Positions 53,720-63,292 of a stretch of DNA of 64,000 nucleotides are shown piece after piece (positions within the stretch are counted from its first letter, which is position 1; each line of letters begins with the position of its first letter). Origin of the DNA: UBA1952 sp965246765 (GTDB taxonomy: Bacteria > Bacteroidota > Bacteroidia > Chitinophagales > Chitinophagaceae); assembly GCA_965246765.1 (NCBI GenBank), contig CBDFFJ010000001.1, positions 228,936 through 292,935 of the forward strand, given 5' to 3'. The translations under genes and the position numbers were made by a program. The notes beneath the pieces were generated by a model that saw only the letters and a list, made by a program, of their open reading frames with translations, was not told the DNA's origin and made no database searches.

Positions 53720-53974
53720 ACCGGTTTGAGGATTTGGGTGAATAATACTTATTAAATAGACGTTTGAAGATGCAATAGCACCCGTATTTGTTATCGTTTT
53801 GCAAATGAAGCCACCAATTTCCACATTTTCACCTTCATCCGCATTATTTCTTCAAATATTTTCGGCACACTCATAATAATTAGTGTAAAACATTGAAATC
53901 ATTGCGTTTAAACCCCCATTTCCACCCCCTCATGCGCCCCTTCATGGCATCCATCCTCCACCCATCCCGCGCAG

Positions 53975-54147
53975 CAGGAAGCCCGATGCGGAATGCGGGA
54001 CGCTCGGTGCTATTACCGGGAGGCCACCTGCAGGAAGCGGGACGCGCCGTGCCACTGCCGGGCAGCCGTCTGTAACAAGCGGGAAGCCGGTAGCCCGTGC
54101 CGGCACACACGCAGCAGCCACCGGGAGCACACATGCGCCCACCGCAG
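53975..54147 (+). repeat. 21-bp tandem repeat array, 8-9 units
   Basis: CGGGA or a close variant recurs every 21 bp: 53975 (CAGGA), 53996, 54017, 54038, 54059 (CGGGC), 54080, 54101 (CGGCA), 54122 and a degenerate one at 54143. One + strand frame gives heptads of the AGxPxxx type (AGSPMRN, AGRSVLL, AGRAVPL), like the - strand frame of the array at 22385. It sits about 85-105 bp upstream of the gene remnant at 54230, in the same relative orientation as the first array to its gene. The remainder of the gap between 53720 and 53974 is AT-rich and holds nothing I can identify. Confidence 0.75.
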
Positions 54148-54182
54148 CGCCTCCTGCACTTGCATTTATAAGAGATGAACAT

Positions 54183-54190
54183 TACGTTTG
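54183..54190 (+). promoter_or_regulatory. -7 element upstream of the gene remnant at 54230
   Basis: TACGTTTG matches TAnnTTTG exactly. It lies in ATTACGTTTGTCCGCA, similar to ATTACTTTGGCCGCA found on the - strand at 22354-22340, between the other repeat array and its gene. Distance to the start codon is 40 bases. Confidence 0.5.
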
Positions 54191-54229
54191 TCCGCATGCG
54201 GCAGAAAACGCACGCATCACATATATACC

Positions 54230-54394
54230 ATGAATCAGCAGCAAACACAGAAGTACAACTCGCTGGCCGCCTGCCAGGTCACAGTCAGCCAATACAGCGC
54301 CAGCTGGGCCGGCTACACCCCATTCTCCGGGCCCTGGAATGAAGTCCTCACCTTCAAAGTGGCCCTTGAAAGCCTCATCACGCCACACCCCTGA
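54230..54394 (+). pseudogene. Truncated member of the array-associated hypothetical family
   Basis: The 54-aa product MNQQQTQKYNSLAACQVTVS ... WAGYTPFSGPWNEVLTFK resembles the N-terminus of the 230-aa protein at 21603-22295 (shared MxQ start, N-x-(L/M), W, F and Leu spacing). It then stops at TGA inside a 12-bp tandem repeat (CACCCCTGAGGG twice, 54386-54409) and no further homologous sequence follows before the terminator at 54438. The family members I would expect are two to five times longer. It may be a dead 5' fragment, or a short form; expression is possible from the -7 element at 54183. Confidence 0.55.
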
Positions 54395-54409
54395 GGGCAC
54401 CCCTGAGGG
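54386..54409. repeat. 12-bp perfect tandem duplication
   Basis: CACCCCTGAGGG is repeated twice without spacer, covering the stop codon of the truncated reading frame at 54230. It may be a replication-slippage scar at the truncation point. Confidence 0.6.
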
Positions 54410-54437
54410 CATCGCCGCTTTCAGCCAATAATGCATC

Positions 54438-54477
54438 AAAAAACCCCGCTGGCAGCGCGCCGGCGGGGGTTTTTTTT
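54438..54477. terminator. Bidirectional terminator between 54394 and 54500
   Basis: AAAAAACCCCGC (54438-54449) pairs with GCGGGG-G-TTTTTTTT (54463-54477) around a GC-rich loop. The A and T tracts at the two ends serve the - strand giant gene ending at 54500 and the small + strand gene. Confidence 0.8.
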
Positions 54478-54499
54478 ATTGCTGCACAATGCAGGATGC

Positions 54500-57400
54500 C
54501 TACTGCATCACAATCTTGCTCCGGTACATCCGCCCGCCGTCGCGCACCTCAATCAGGTACATGCCCCGCGCAAGGGCGCTCAGGTCAAACTGCGTTTTAA
54601 TCGCCCCGTCCTTCTCCATACGCTTCAAGGCCACCGCCTTCCCCTGCACATCCGTAATCAGCACATCCGCCCCCGCCTCAATAGACGACAGCTCTATGGT
54701 AAAGATGCCCGTAGAAGGGTTCGGATACACAACCATAAACGCACCCTCCTCCCCAGACTGCTGTGCCGCCGCAACGCCCCCGTCCCTGCCCGTAAAAGGC
54801 GCGCAGTTGCCCAGCACATCCCCGTGGGCAAGGTGCATATTAGCCTGGGCAGGCGTCACAATCAGCGGAGTGCCCGACGTGCCCCCGCCTACAATCACCG
54901 TCTTGTGGCATACCGCCACCTGCGTGGCAGGGTTAGCGCCATAAGGGTTCACCACATTAATCTTCTTCGTAAGGGGCAGCGCCGCGCAGCCATAGGCATC
55001 CGTAACGGCAATGTTGAAGATGAAGACATTGTTGCCATTATTCGCTGCGCAAAGCGCGGGCGCGCCTGCGGCAGAAGGGTTAAAGGAATGAGTGCTGCCG
55101 CTGGCGCTGAAGCCCGTGATGAGGGCCGTGGTATTGCAGCCGCTCATAGTCCAGGCATAGCCGTAAGTGCCGGTACCCGATCCGCCCGAAGCGCTCACAC
55201 TGATAGTCTCCGACTGGGCCGCCGAAGGGTAGCCCTTATAAATGGTCTGTATCTGCTGGTTAGCCATGGTATAAAGCGGAGTAACGGCGGCCGTAGCAAC
55301 GACCGGCGCATCCACCAACACCGTAGCGGTGACCGGCGTGCCGGCGCAGGTAGCGCCCCCGGTAGTAAGGCTCGGCGTGATGGTAAAGGTGACCGTCACC
55401 GCACTGCCGGTAGTGTTGGTAAGCGCAGCCGCGCCGATGTCGCCGCTGCCGCTGGCCGGGATGCCGGTAACCTCTGCGGCGCCCGTGCGTGTCCAGCTAA
55501 ACGTGGTGCCCGCCGGGCTGCCCGTATGCGCAATAGCGGTGGTAAGCGCGCCGCTGCAAATGGTCTGGCTCACAGGCGAGGTGCCTGCCACAGGCTTTGG
55601 ATTGATGGTGATGGTAATAGCGCCGCAGGCTCCCGGAGCCACGCAGCCCTCGCCGCGCGCATAGTAGGTGGTAGTGGCAGTAGGGGCTACATTGATGGAA
55701 GTGCCCGATCCCACAGGTGTGCCCCCGCAGGAGCCGCTGTACCACTGCCAGCCCGCGGCATTATTAAGGCTTCCCGAAGCGATACTCAAGGTGACCGTAT
55801 TGCCGGCGCAGCTGGTAGTAGCCGATGCGGATATGGTTGGCGTTGCAGGCCCGGCATACACAGGCGCAGCGCTTGTGCCTACAGTGCTTGCTACGAAGTT
55901 TGAGGCATTGCCGCTGCGCGCGAAGTTGCTGAGCGTACCGCTCAAAGCGCTGGCGCTTGCATCCGTAAGGGAGCTCACATTGGCCCCGGTAGCAGTGTTA
56001 TTGCCCGACGCGACGCCCTGGTTCATCTTGTAGTAAGCCGCGAGGCCCGGCTGCGATGCAGGGCCGGGAAGGCTGCCACTCATATTGTTCACGATCTCGG
56101 TCTGGCAGAGCGAGCGGCTCCATACGCGCACCTCGTCCATATCGCCATCCCATGTGAGGGCGGAGTTGGCATTGTGCCTGCCGATGTAGAAGTAAGGAGT
56201 GCCATTCATGCTGGCTGTCCAGGAGGTATTGGGGACGGCATTGTAAACCTCATTGCCATTCACATAAGCCCGCACCGTTCCGTCGGGATTATACACGACC
56301 GATACGTGCGCCCACACGCCATTGCTGAACGGTGTGCCGGGCACGCTGATAAAGGTGTTGTGGCAGTCAATTTCCAAGCTGTAGTTGTTCAGGCCAAAGC
56401 CGGCGCCGTAATTATTCGGGTTGTCGTTGCAGATAGCGTACATGCGCGCGCTGCTGGTGGGCCTTACCCAGGCCTCCAGTGTGAGGGCCGACTTATTAAG
56501 GTCGTAGCTGACGGTCACGTTATCGTCGGCCCCGTCAAAATTCAGGGCAGCGCCGGCCTCAGCCATCCCCTTGATCGCAAAGTCATAGTCGCCCTCATTA
56601 CAGTCATTGTTGTTTACGTGCATGGTAGCGGTCCGCAGCCCGACAGCAGACGGTGAGAAGAGGACCGTGAAAGAAGTGGCTGCGCCGATGGCAACGGATG
56701 CCGCCGGGCTGGCGGTTACCGTAAAGTCTGCTGCATTGGCTCCGGTGACAGATACGCCCGTTACAGAGAGGGCTGCGGTGCCCGTGTTCTGAATCGTAAA
56801 GGTGTGCGAGACAGTCCCCGTGCCGAAATCCGAATGATTGCTGAGCGAAGGGCTGGCACTGCCGTCGGTGATGCCAAGGCTGTTGCCAAGTACATTAATT
56901 TCGGGAATAACAGGCGCAGTCTGCCGCTCATAAGCGCCAATATCGGTGCTCAGCCCGCCGGGGAATACATCCACAGGGCGGGTATTGCCGGCGATATCCG
57001 TTATAAGAGCGTTAGCGGCGCCGCTGTCAATGGCAGGCGAGCAGTCCTGAAGGGTCAGGTCGCCCGTAGCGGCATTGGTGAAGAGGGGGTCTGAGTTGTA
57101 GATGGTGCCGCCGGTGTTATTGCCCTGCCATATGGTGTTGGTAACATTCGCGGCGGCGCCGCTGCCGCCCACGCCGATCTCCGAGGCCGGAACCGCGTCA
57201 TTGCCCGCGGCAACATTCCCCCAGAAGATGCAGTTGCTGATGGTGGCGACGCCAAAATTATTGTACAGCGCGCCGCCTTGTGAGCTGCCGCAGGCATTTT
57301 TTGCAAAGGAACAATTAGTAAATGCCATTGTGCCGCCATTGTTATAGACAGCGCCGCTTGTACGGAGCGTGGCGGAGTTATTCCAGAAGACGCAGTTCTT

Positions 57401-60400
57401 AATATCGGCGCTGCGGTTCGCGATGTATATGGCGCCGCCATCGCCTGTGGCAGACGAGTTTCCGGTAAACCGGCAGCGGTCAAAGTCTGCCCCGCCCGTA
57501 AAGCCGGGTATGAAGATGCAGCCGCCATCACTGTTAGCGCTGTTCTGATTAAAGGTGCAGCGCGTGAAGGTATGCACGCCGTAAAAGCTGTAAAGCACGC
57601 CGCCCTGAATGCCGGCAGAATTATTGGAGAAGCTGCAGTCCGTAAACGTAGAGCCGCCGCCGCCGGACATCACGCCGCCGTAAGAGGTGCTGCGATTGCC
57701 CGTGAATACACAGCCGTTAAACGTGGCCGCGTCATTGATGAATATTGCGCCGCTGGCGCCGTTATTTGCAAACGTATCATTGAGGAATACCTGCCCGCCG
57801 CCATATTGTATGGAGATGGCGCGGGGGTTGTTGTTGTAAAAGCCGCAGCCGCGCATGGTGATGGCATGGTTGCCCAGGCCTTCCACGCCGCCTGCGCCGT
57901 TGCGGCCAAAGCAGTTGCGGACGGTTACCGAATCCAGCCGCATGACGCCACTCATGCCGAGATTGATGCCGCCTGCCTGCTTGTACAATACCAGCGGGTA
58001 GTTGTTGTCCACGCTGTCGCCGTTACCGCGCTCAACGGTAAATCCGCTCATAAGTGTCGTGCTACTCAGATTTTGAGCGTTCACTACGAGGAAGCAGTTG
58101 TCCGTGCTGTCATTCAGCGTCCCGATGTCGCCGGAGAGGGTGGTGCGACTAGCGGAGAAGTTGCGTGTCGGGAAAGCGCCGCCCCCCGCCGGGAAACCGC
58201 CGTAATAAGCCACGCCATTGGCGAGCGTAAATGTTCTGGTGCGCGGCGTAGGAGACGGGCTGATGCTAATGCTTGGCTTGTATGTTCCCTTTGCTGTAAG
58301 CACAGTATCGCCGGCAGCCGCAATGCTTAGTGCGCTTTGGAAATCGGTAAACGCGTTCGCCCAGGTAGTGCCGTCGTTGGTGCCGGTAGCGGAGAGGTCA
58401 ACGTAGTAGCGCTTGATGTTGGCGCCGGAGATAGCGAAGTCGTAGTCGCCTTCATCGCAGTCGCTGTTGGCAATATGCACGACCGCTTTGCGGATGCCTC
58501 CGGTATTCTGATTAAAGCCGATGGTAAAAGTGGTTGTGCCGTTGGCTGCCACGGAGCCGGCGGGCGCCGAAGTAAGGGAAAAGTCGCTTGCATTCGTGCC
58601 GGTAATCGTGATGCCGGATATGGAAAGCGGGCCGCCGCCGGCGATATTCTGAATGGTAAAGGTGCGGCTGCTGATGCCACTGCCGAAATGGGTATGGTTC
58701 GCAGACGAAGGCGTTACTGCGCCATCGGCAATGTCAACGCCGTTGCCCCGCAGATTGATCTCGCGGCTGAGTGGCGCGGTCTGCCGCTCATAAGCGCCGA
58801 TATCGGTGCTCAGCCCGCCGGGGAATACGTCCACAGGGCGGGCATTGCCGGCGATATCCGTTATCAGAGCGTTAGCCGCGCCGCTGTCAATGGCCGGCGA
58901 GCAGTCCTGAAGCGTGAGGTCGCCCGCGGCGGCATTAGTGAAGAGCGGATCGGCATTGTAAATAGTGCCGCCTGACGTGTTGCCCTGCCAGATGGTGTTG
59001 CTGACGTTCAGGGTGCCGGTGTATTTTATTATTTCTGCGTCAGCGTTTGCATGGCTGCCGTTTGCAGTATTACCCCAGAAAATACAGTTGCTGACGTTGG
59101 CATTAGACGTAGAGTTGTTGTTCAAAGCTCCGCCGGAACCATAACCGCCTGCATTGTTCAGCGTGAACGTGCAGTTCGTAAGGTTCATCGTGCCGCCCGT
59201 ATTATTATAGATGGCTCCGCCTGCGCCGTACAGGGTCGCATTGGCGCGAAAGACTGTATTGCTGATGGTGGAAGGCGTGCCGTTATTATAGATGGCGCCG
59301 CCATGCGACGAATACGTAGATGGACTTCCGGTAGCATAGTTCTGGCTAAACACGCAGTGATCAATATTGAAGCCACCCTGCCCGTAAAGAGCGCCCCCGC
59401 CATAGCCGGAGTTGCCGGTGAAGGTGCAATAGCTGAATGTATTTGCTGTCGCGTAGAACTTATTCAGTGCGCCGCCTGCCCCGACTGAGCTGTTGTTGGC
59501 GAAGCTGCAGTTCGTAAAAGTGTTTGCTGCATTCCCCGCATTGATTGCCCCCCCGCCCCCGCCATAGGTGCCTACGTTGCCGGTAAAGGAGCAGCCGGTA
59601 AAGCTGAAGGTGGCGGTATTGACATTCTCGCTGATTGCCCCGCCGTTGTAGCCCGTATTATTTGTAAATGCGCAATTCGTGAAGGCCCCGGAAGCGTTGC
59701 CTCCTATATATAGAGCGCCATAGGTTCCATTGTTTTCAAAAGTGCAGTTCGCTACGCTCCATGCCGCCGGGCCGTCGCCGCTTACAGCCGTATTGCCGGT
59801 GTTGTTGCGGATGGTGAGCGACTCAAACTGCATAGCGCCCGTGGTGCCGAGGCTGATGGCGCTTGCCCTGCTGTATATGGTATAGCCGGCGCTGTCTGCA
59901 CGGCCGTTTTCTATCGTAAAGCCATTCAGGATGGTATTGGCCGTCAGGTTGATGGCATTTACTACCATGAAACAGTTGTCCGTATTGACATTGGCCGCGC
60001 CGATGTCGCCGGAAAGGATGCTGCGCTGCGTGCTGAAGTTGCGCGAGGCAAAGCTGCCACCGCCGGTCGGGAAGCCGCCGAAATAGGAGGCGCCGTCGGC
60101 AAGCGCAAACGTATTGGTACGCGGCGTAGGCGATGGCTGGATGCCGGTGCTCGGCTTGTAGGTTCCCTGTGCCGTAAGCACGGAATCACCTGCGGCTGCG
60201 ATATTCAGGGCGCTCTGGAAGCTGGTGAAGGCGTTCGGCCAGGTTGTGCCATCATTGGCGCCCGTGGCAGCCAGATCCACATAGTAGCGTTTGGTGCTCA
60301 TGCCGGAAATGGCGAAGTCATAGTCGGCCTCATCGCAGTCGTTGCTGGAAACGTGCACAACCGCCTTGCGCAGGCCGGAGGCGCTTTGGTTGAAGCCGAT

Positions 60401-63292
60401 GGTGAAGTTGGTGCTGCCGTTGGAGCCTACTGAGGTGGCCGGCTGCGCAATGACGGAAAAGTCGCCCGCATTGACGCCGGTAATGCTCACGCCGCTTACA
60501 GACATAGCGCCATTGCCGGTATTCTGAACGGTAAACGTGCGGCTGCTGACGCCGCTGCCGAAGTGCGTGTAGTTAGCCGAGAGGGGCGTGGCTGCTCCGT
60601 CGGCTATACTGATGCTGTTGCCCCGCACATTGATTTCCGGCGCCACCACGATGCCGGTGCAGGTACTGCCTGTTGTCACGCCGCCCGGTGCTATCCAGTT
60701 GGATGCCGTTCCGGCGAGTGCGAAACCGGTAAGTGCGCCGTTATTGCCGTTTGCCGTGGCATCTGTAAGGGTGGTGATACCTGAATTGCCGGCACCAACG
60801 ATCCCCTGATTGAATTTATAGTAGCCTACCAGCCCGCTTTCGCTGCCGGTCAGCTCGCAATTCCGGTAATACCCGATCTCGTCACAGGTTCTCACTTTAT
60901 TCCAGATGCGTACCTCGTCAATGCCGCCTTTGAGCGGGTAGTTGTTTACCTGGTCAAAGCCATTGCCAATCGTCACGGCTTTATTATTTGTAGCAATCAT
61001 GGCGGCCGTTGTCACCCGGCTCTTCAGCACGCCGTCCACATACACTGAAAAGATGCCGTTGTCAAAAGTGCCGGCTACATGATGCCACAGATTGTCGGAA
61101 ATGGACACCGGGCTGTACGCGCCGGGGCCGCCATTGCCATTTATATAAAATCCGACGCCGCCGATAAGCGGGTCTCTGAACAGGATGTAGCCGGTTTGGC
61201 TGTTATATTCATACTTATCAACGATGCGGGCGTAGGATGAGGTCGCGGGATCAATTTTCACCCAGGCCTCCACGGTCATCTGATTTGTAAAATCAAAATT
61301 GGACTCATTGCCGAGCGTGACTATATCATCGCTTCCGTCAAAATCCAGCGCAGCGCCGGCGACGCCGGTTCCGGAAACGCCAAACGCGTAGGCGGGATGG
61401 CCTGCAGTGTTATTGCTGACCGTGATCGTAGCCGTGCGGCTACCAGTTGCCGTGGGCGTAAAGTTGACCGTAAAAGTGGCCTGCCCCGGCGTAATGCCGG
61501 ATTGTGCAGGTACCAATGCAGGCGCTCCCGAAATGCTGAATTCAGACGTATTAGAGCTTACAACGCTGATGTTTAAGGGGCAGGGGCCTGTGTTCTTAAC
61601 TGTGAACGTGCGGCTAAAGACGCCCGTGCCAAAAGCGGTTCCATCTGCGCTTCCCGGCACGAGGTCGCCATCAGCGATGCTTGTCAGCGGACTGCCGCCA
61701 CTGATGTCTATGTCAGGTTTATTCACCGTCACCGTAGAAGTGCCGGCCAGACTTTGACCGCAGCTGCCGTCTGAAACGGATACGAGGCTAAGTATCTGGT
61801 TAGCAGTGGCGCCGCTAACCGTTACGTTGGCCGTGCCTCCGGTGAGGACAGTAGTTGTGCTTGCGCCGCTGTTGATGCTGTATGTAACGGTGGCGTTGCT
61901 GGTGCCGCTGAGCGTAAAGGTTGCATTGCTGCCGGTGCAGACAGGGCTGTTATTGCCGCTTATGGAAGCGGAAGGGAGCGCATGGATGCTGAAATCGCTG
62001 CCGTTGTCGCTGCCGGTTGTAGCAGGACTGCTGCCGATAACCCGGATTCTGTAGCCTGTACCGGCAACGGCATTTGCCGGAATTGCGGCGCTGATAGAGC
62101 CACTGGATACGCCGGTGGCTGAGCCGATAGATACAGGACTGGCAAAGCTGCCTGACCCATTGGAGAGCTGCGCGGTAAATACATTTCCTGAATTAAATGT
62201 GCCTGCTGCGGTATAAGGTACTGAAACTGAACTCCCGGGGCAGTAGGAGCTATTCACCGCGCCGGTTGTGATAAAGGGAACGCCGCATGTGCCGCCTGTA
62301 TAAGACTCGGGCGTCTCGCCCACCAATATAGTCAGCACGTTGCCGGGCGAAACCGTGAATGCGCCCGACATGTAAGCGCCGTTCCCGCCATAATATTTTC
62401 CGAACAGGCCGGTAATGGCATCAGCGTTTCCGCCCTGCGCGCCCCTGGCTACAATGTTGATAGCAGTAATCCCGGCGGGCACGGTAAAGCTCTGAAGGGT
62501 GTTATGGATTTTGCCGAAAGTCTGTGACCCGCCCGTCCAACTGATAAGTACGGAGCCATCGCCGGCGTTGCCGAATGTGGCATCGCTACCGTCATGATTT
62601 GCCTGCGCACTGCCGGAATTATAAGACCCGCCGCCGCCGCCGGCGCCCCACTGGCTGCCTCCGTTTGTGCCGGCGCCGCCTGAGTAGCCGCCACCGCCGC
62701 CGCCAGGCCCGTTTATATAGTAGCCGGGATAGCAGGCCGCCCCGCCGCCGCCGCCGAAGCCGCCATCTACAGACTGCACGCCACCGCAATCAAGGGTGCC
62801 TGCGCCGCCAGATCCTCCGTTTAGAAAGCCTGCTCCTCCGTATGTCCTGTAGGGATAGGCGTTATTCACTGCATCTCCTCCATTTGTGAGAAAACCTCCG
62901 CCTGCGCCAGAGCCCGCAGAAAAACTTGCATCTCCGCCGGTGCCGCCATTGCCGCCGCTGCCGCCGCTCCCATACACCGAGGTAGTGTATAGCCCGACCG
63001 TTCCCGCGCTTGCAGTGACACCCGGCGCACCGTTACCCTGGCTGCCACAGCATTGCCCGCTGGCTCCGCCGCCGCCGCCGGCAATTATAAGGGGCACATT
63101 GCCTGTTTGAAGCACGACAAACGTGCCGCCTCCGCCGCCATTATTTGAAGTTTGGGCACATGCCGGCGAATTAGCGGATACTAATACAGCTATACACGCC
63201 CAAATGGCCGGCAATAGTGATCGTTTGCTGGCGGGTAGCGTAATGCCTTTGTTGTGTAAAGCGCGAAAAAGCAGGTGTAGGTGTGATCTCAT
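54500..63292 (-). CDS. 2,930-aa T9SS multidomain surface protein
   Basis: A giant secreted protein with signal peptide ending near 47 (IAVLVSANSPACA). Residues ~50-255 are a glycine-rich ALK-type domain; ~258-345 (QSFTVPAGITAINIVARGAQ ... VSPGNVLTILVGE) is the first half of the same kind of domain, out of order. An Ig-like segment, then a choice-of-anchor D domain (PDIDISGGSPLTSIADG), a LamG/concanavalin domain (DFDGSDDIVTLGNES...LWHHVAGTFDNG), and two tandem ~620-aa units follow. Each unit pairs an anchor-D domain with a polymorphic outer-membrane-protein-like helix (RYYVDLAATGANDGTTWPNA; repeated FTNCSFxNN motifs). A third anchor-D domain, a second LamG domain and two Ig-like parts precede the shared C-terminal module and a T9SS type A domain. 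Probably an adhesin or glycan-binding protein; no enzyme active site seen. Confidence 0.83.
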   Translation of the reverse strand: MRSHLHLLFRALHNKGITLPASKRSLLPAIWACIAVLVSANSPACAQTSNNGGGGGTFVVLQTGNVPLIIAGGGGGASGQCCGSQGNGAPGVTASAGTVGLYTTSVYGSGGSGGNGGTGGDASFSAGSGAGGGFLTNGGDAVNNAYPYRTYGGAGFLNGGSGGAGTLDCGGVQSVDGGFGGGGGAACYPGYYINGPGGGGGGYSGGAGTNGGSQWGAGGGGGSYNSGSAQANHDGSDATFGNAGDGSVLISWTGGSQTFGKIHNTLQSFTVPAGITAINIVARGAQGGNADAITGLFGKYYGGNGAYMSGAFTVSPGNVLTILVGETPESYTGGTCGVPFITTGAVNSSYCPGSSVSVPYTAAGTFNSGNVFTAQLSNGSGSFASPVSIGSATGVSSGSISAAIPANAVAGTGYRIRVIGSSPATTGSDNGSDFSIHALPSASISGNNSPVCTGSNATFTLSGTSNATVTYSINSGASTTTVLTGGTANVTVSGATANQILSLVSVSDGSCGQSLAGTSTVTVNKPDIDISGGSPLTSIADGDLVPGSADGTAFGTGVFSRTFTVKNTGPCPLNISVVSSNTSEFSISGAPALVPAQSGITPGQATFTVNFTPTATGSRTATITVSNNTAGHPAYAFGVSGTGVAGAALDFDGSDDIVTLGNESNFDFTNQMTVEAWVKIDPATSSYARIVDKYEYNSQTGYILFRDPLIGGVGFYINGNGGPGAYSPVSISDNLWHHVAGTFDNGIFSVYVDGVLKSRVTTAAMIATNNKAVTIGNGFDQVNNYPLKGGIDEVRIWNKVRTCDEIGYYRNCELTGSESGLVGYYKFNQGIVGAGNSGITTLTDATANGNNGALTGFALAGTASNWIAPGGVTTGSTCTGIVVAPEINVRGNSISIADGAATPLSANYTHFGSGVSSRTFTVQNTGNGAMSVSGVSITGVNAGDFSVIAQPATSVGSNGSTNFTIGFNQSASGLRKAVVHVSSNDCDEADYDFAISGMSTKRYYVDLAATGANDGTTWPNAFTSFQSALNIAAAGDSVLTAQGTYKPSTGIQPSPTPRTNTFALADGASYFGGFPTGGGSFASRNFSTQRSILSGDIGAANVNTDNCFMVVNAINLTANTILNGFTIENGRADSAGYTIYSRASAISLGTTGAMQFESLTIRNNTGNTAVSGDGPAAWSVANCTFENNGTYGALYIGGNASGAFTNCAFTNNTGYNGGAISENVNTATFSFTGCSFTGNVGTYGGGGGAINAGNAANTFTNCSFANNSSVGAGGALNKFYATANTFSYCTFTGNSGYGGGALYGQGGFNIDHCVFSQNYATGSPSTYSSHGGAIYNNGTPSTISNTVFRANATLYGAGGAIYNNTGGTMNLTNCTFTLNNAGGYGSGGALNNNSTSNANVSNCIFWGNTANGSHANADAEIIKYTGTLNVSNTIWQGNTSGGTIYNADPLFTNAAAGDLTLQDCSPAIDSGAANALITDIAGNARPVDVFPGGLSTDIGAYERQTAPLSREINLRGNGVDIADGAVTPSSANHTHFGSGISSRTFTIQNIAGGGPLSISGITITGTNASDFSLTSAPAGSVAANGTTTFTIGFNQNTGGIRKAVVHIANSDCDEGDYDFAISGANIKRYYVDLSATGTNDGTTWANAFTDFQSALSIAAAGDTVLTAKGTYKPSISISPSPTPRTRTFTLANGVAYYGGFPAGGGAFPTRNFSASRTTLSGDIGTLNDSTDNCFLVVNAQNLSSTTLMSGFTVERGNGDSVDNNYPLVLYKQAGGINLGMSGVMRLDSVTVRNCFGRNGAGGVEGLGNHAITMRGCGFYNNNPRAISIQYGGGQVFLNDTFANNGASGAIFINDAATFNGCVFTGNRSTSYGGVMSGGGGSTFTDCSFSNNSAGIQGGVLYSFYGVHTFTRCTFNQNSANSDGGCIFIPGFTGGADFDRCRFTGNSSATGDGGAIYIANRSADIKNCVFWNNSATLRTSGAVYNNGGTMAFTNCSFAKNACGSSQGGALYNNFGVATISNCIFWGNVAAGNDAVPASEIGVGGSGAAANVTNTIWQGNNTGGTIYNSDPLFTNAATGDLTLQDCSPAIDSGAANALITDIAGNTRPVDVFPGGLSTDIGAYERQTAPVIPEINVLGNSLGITDGSASPSLSNHSDFGTGTVSHTFTIQNTGTAALSVTGVSVTGANAADFTVTASPAASVAIGAATSFTVLFSPSAVGLRTATMHVNNNDCNEGDYDFAIKGMAEAGAALNFDGADDNVTVSYDLNKSALTLEAWVRPTSSARMYAICNDNPNNYGAGFGLNNYSLEIDCHNTFISVPGTPFSNGVWAHVSVVYNPDGTVRAYVNGNEVYNAVPNTSWTASMNGTPYFYIGRHNANSALTWDGDMDEVRVWSRSLCQTEIVNNMSGSLPGPASQPGLAAYYKMNQGVASGNNTATGANVSSLTDASASALSGTLSNFARSGNASNFVASTVGTSAAPVYAGPATPTISASATTSCAGNTVTLSIASGSLNNAAGWQWYSGSCGGTPVGSGTSINVAPTATTTYYARGEGCVAPGACGAITITINPKPVAGTSPVSQTICSGALTTAIAHTGSPAGTTFSWTRTGAAEVTGIPASGSGDIGAAALTNTTGSAVTVTFTITPSLTTGGATCAGTPVTATVLVDAPVVATAAVTPLYTMANQQIQTIYKGYPSAAQSETISVSASGGSGTGTYGYAWTMSGCNTTALITGFSASGSTHSFNPSAAGAPALCAANNGNNVFIFNIAVTDAYGCAALPLTKKINVVNPYGANPATQVAVCHKTVIVGGGTSGTPLIVTPAQANMHLAHGDVLGNCAPFTGRDGGVAAAQQSGEEGAFMVVYPNPSTGIFTIELSSIEAGADVLITDVQGKAVALKRMEKDGAIKTQFDLSALARGMYLIEVRDGGRMYRSKIVMQ
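56890..60625 (-). repeat. Tandem ~1,860-bp intragenic duplication
   Basis: Within the 2,930-aa gene, the segment starting near 56890 is repeated about 1,860 bp further on. For instance CTGCCGCTCATAAGCGCC occurs at 56921-56938 and again at 58781-58798, and the 130 bp after each are nearly identical. The encoded units are about 620 residues. The copies differ throughout their beta-helix portions, so the duplication is not recent, but the linker DNA has stayed almost unchanged. Confidence 0.75.

Noticed and set aside
54431..55903. Long + strand open frame antisense to the 2,930-aa gene, and several others antisense to the giant T9SS and eCIS-core genes
   Set aside because: They are low-complexity, Arg/His/Ala-rich shadows caused by GC-rich codons on the real strand, with no homology, no ribosome site and no promoter.
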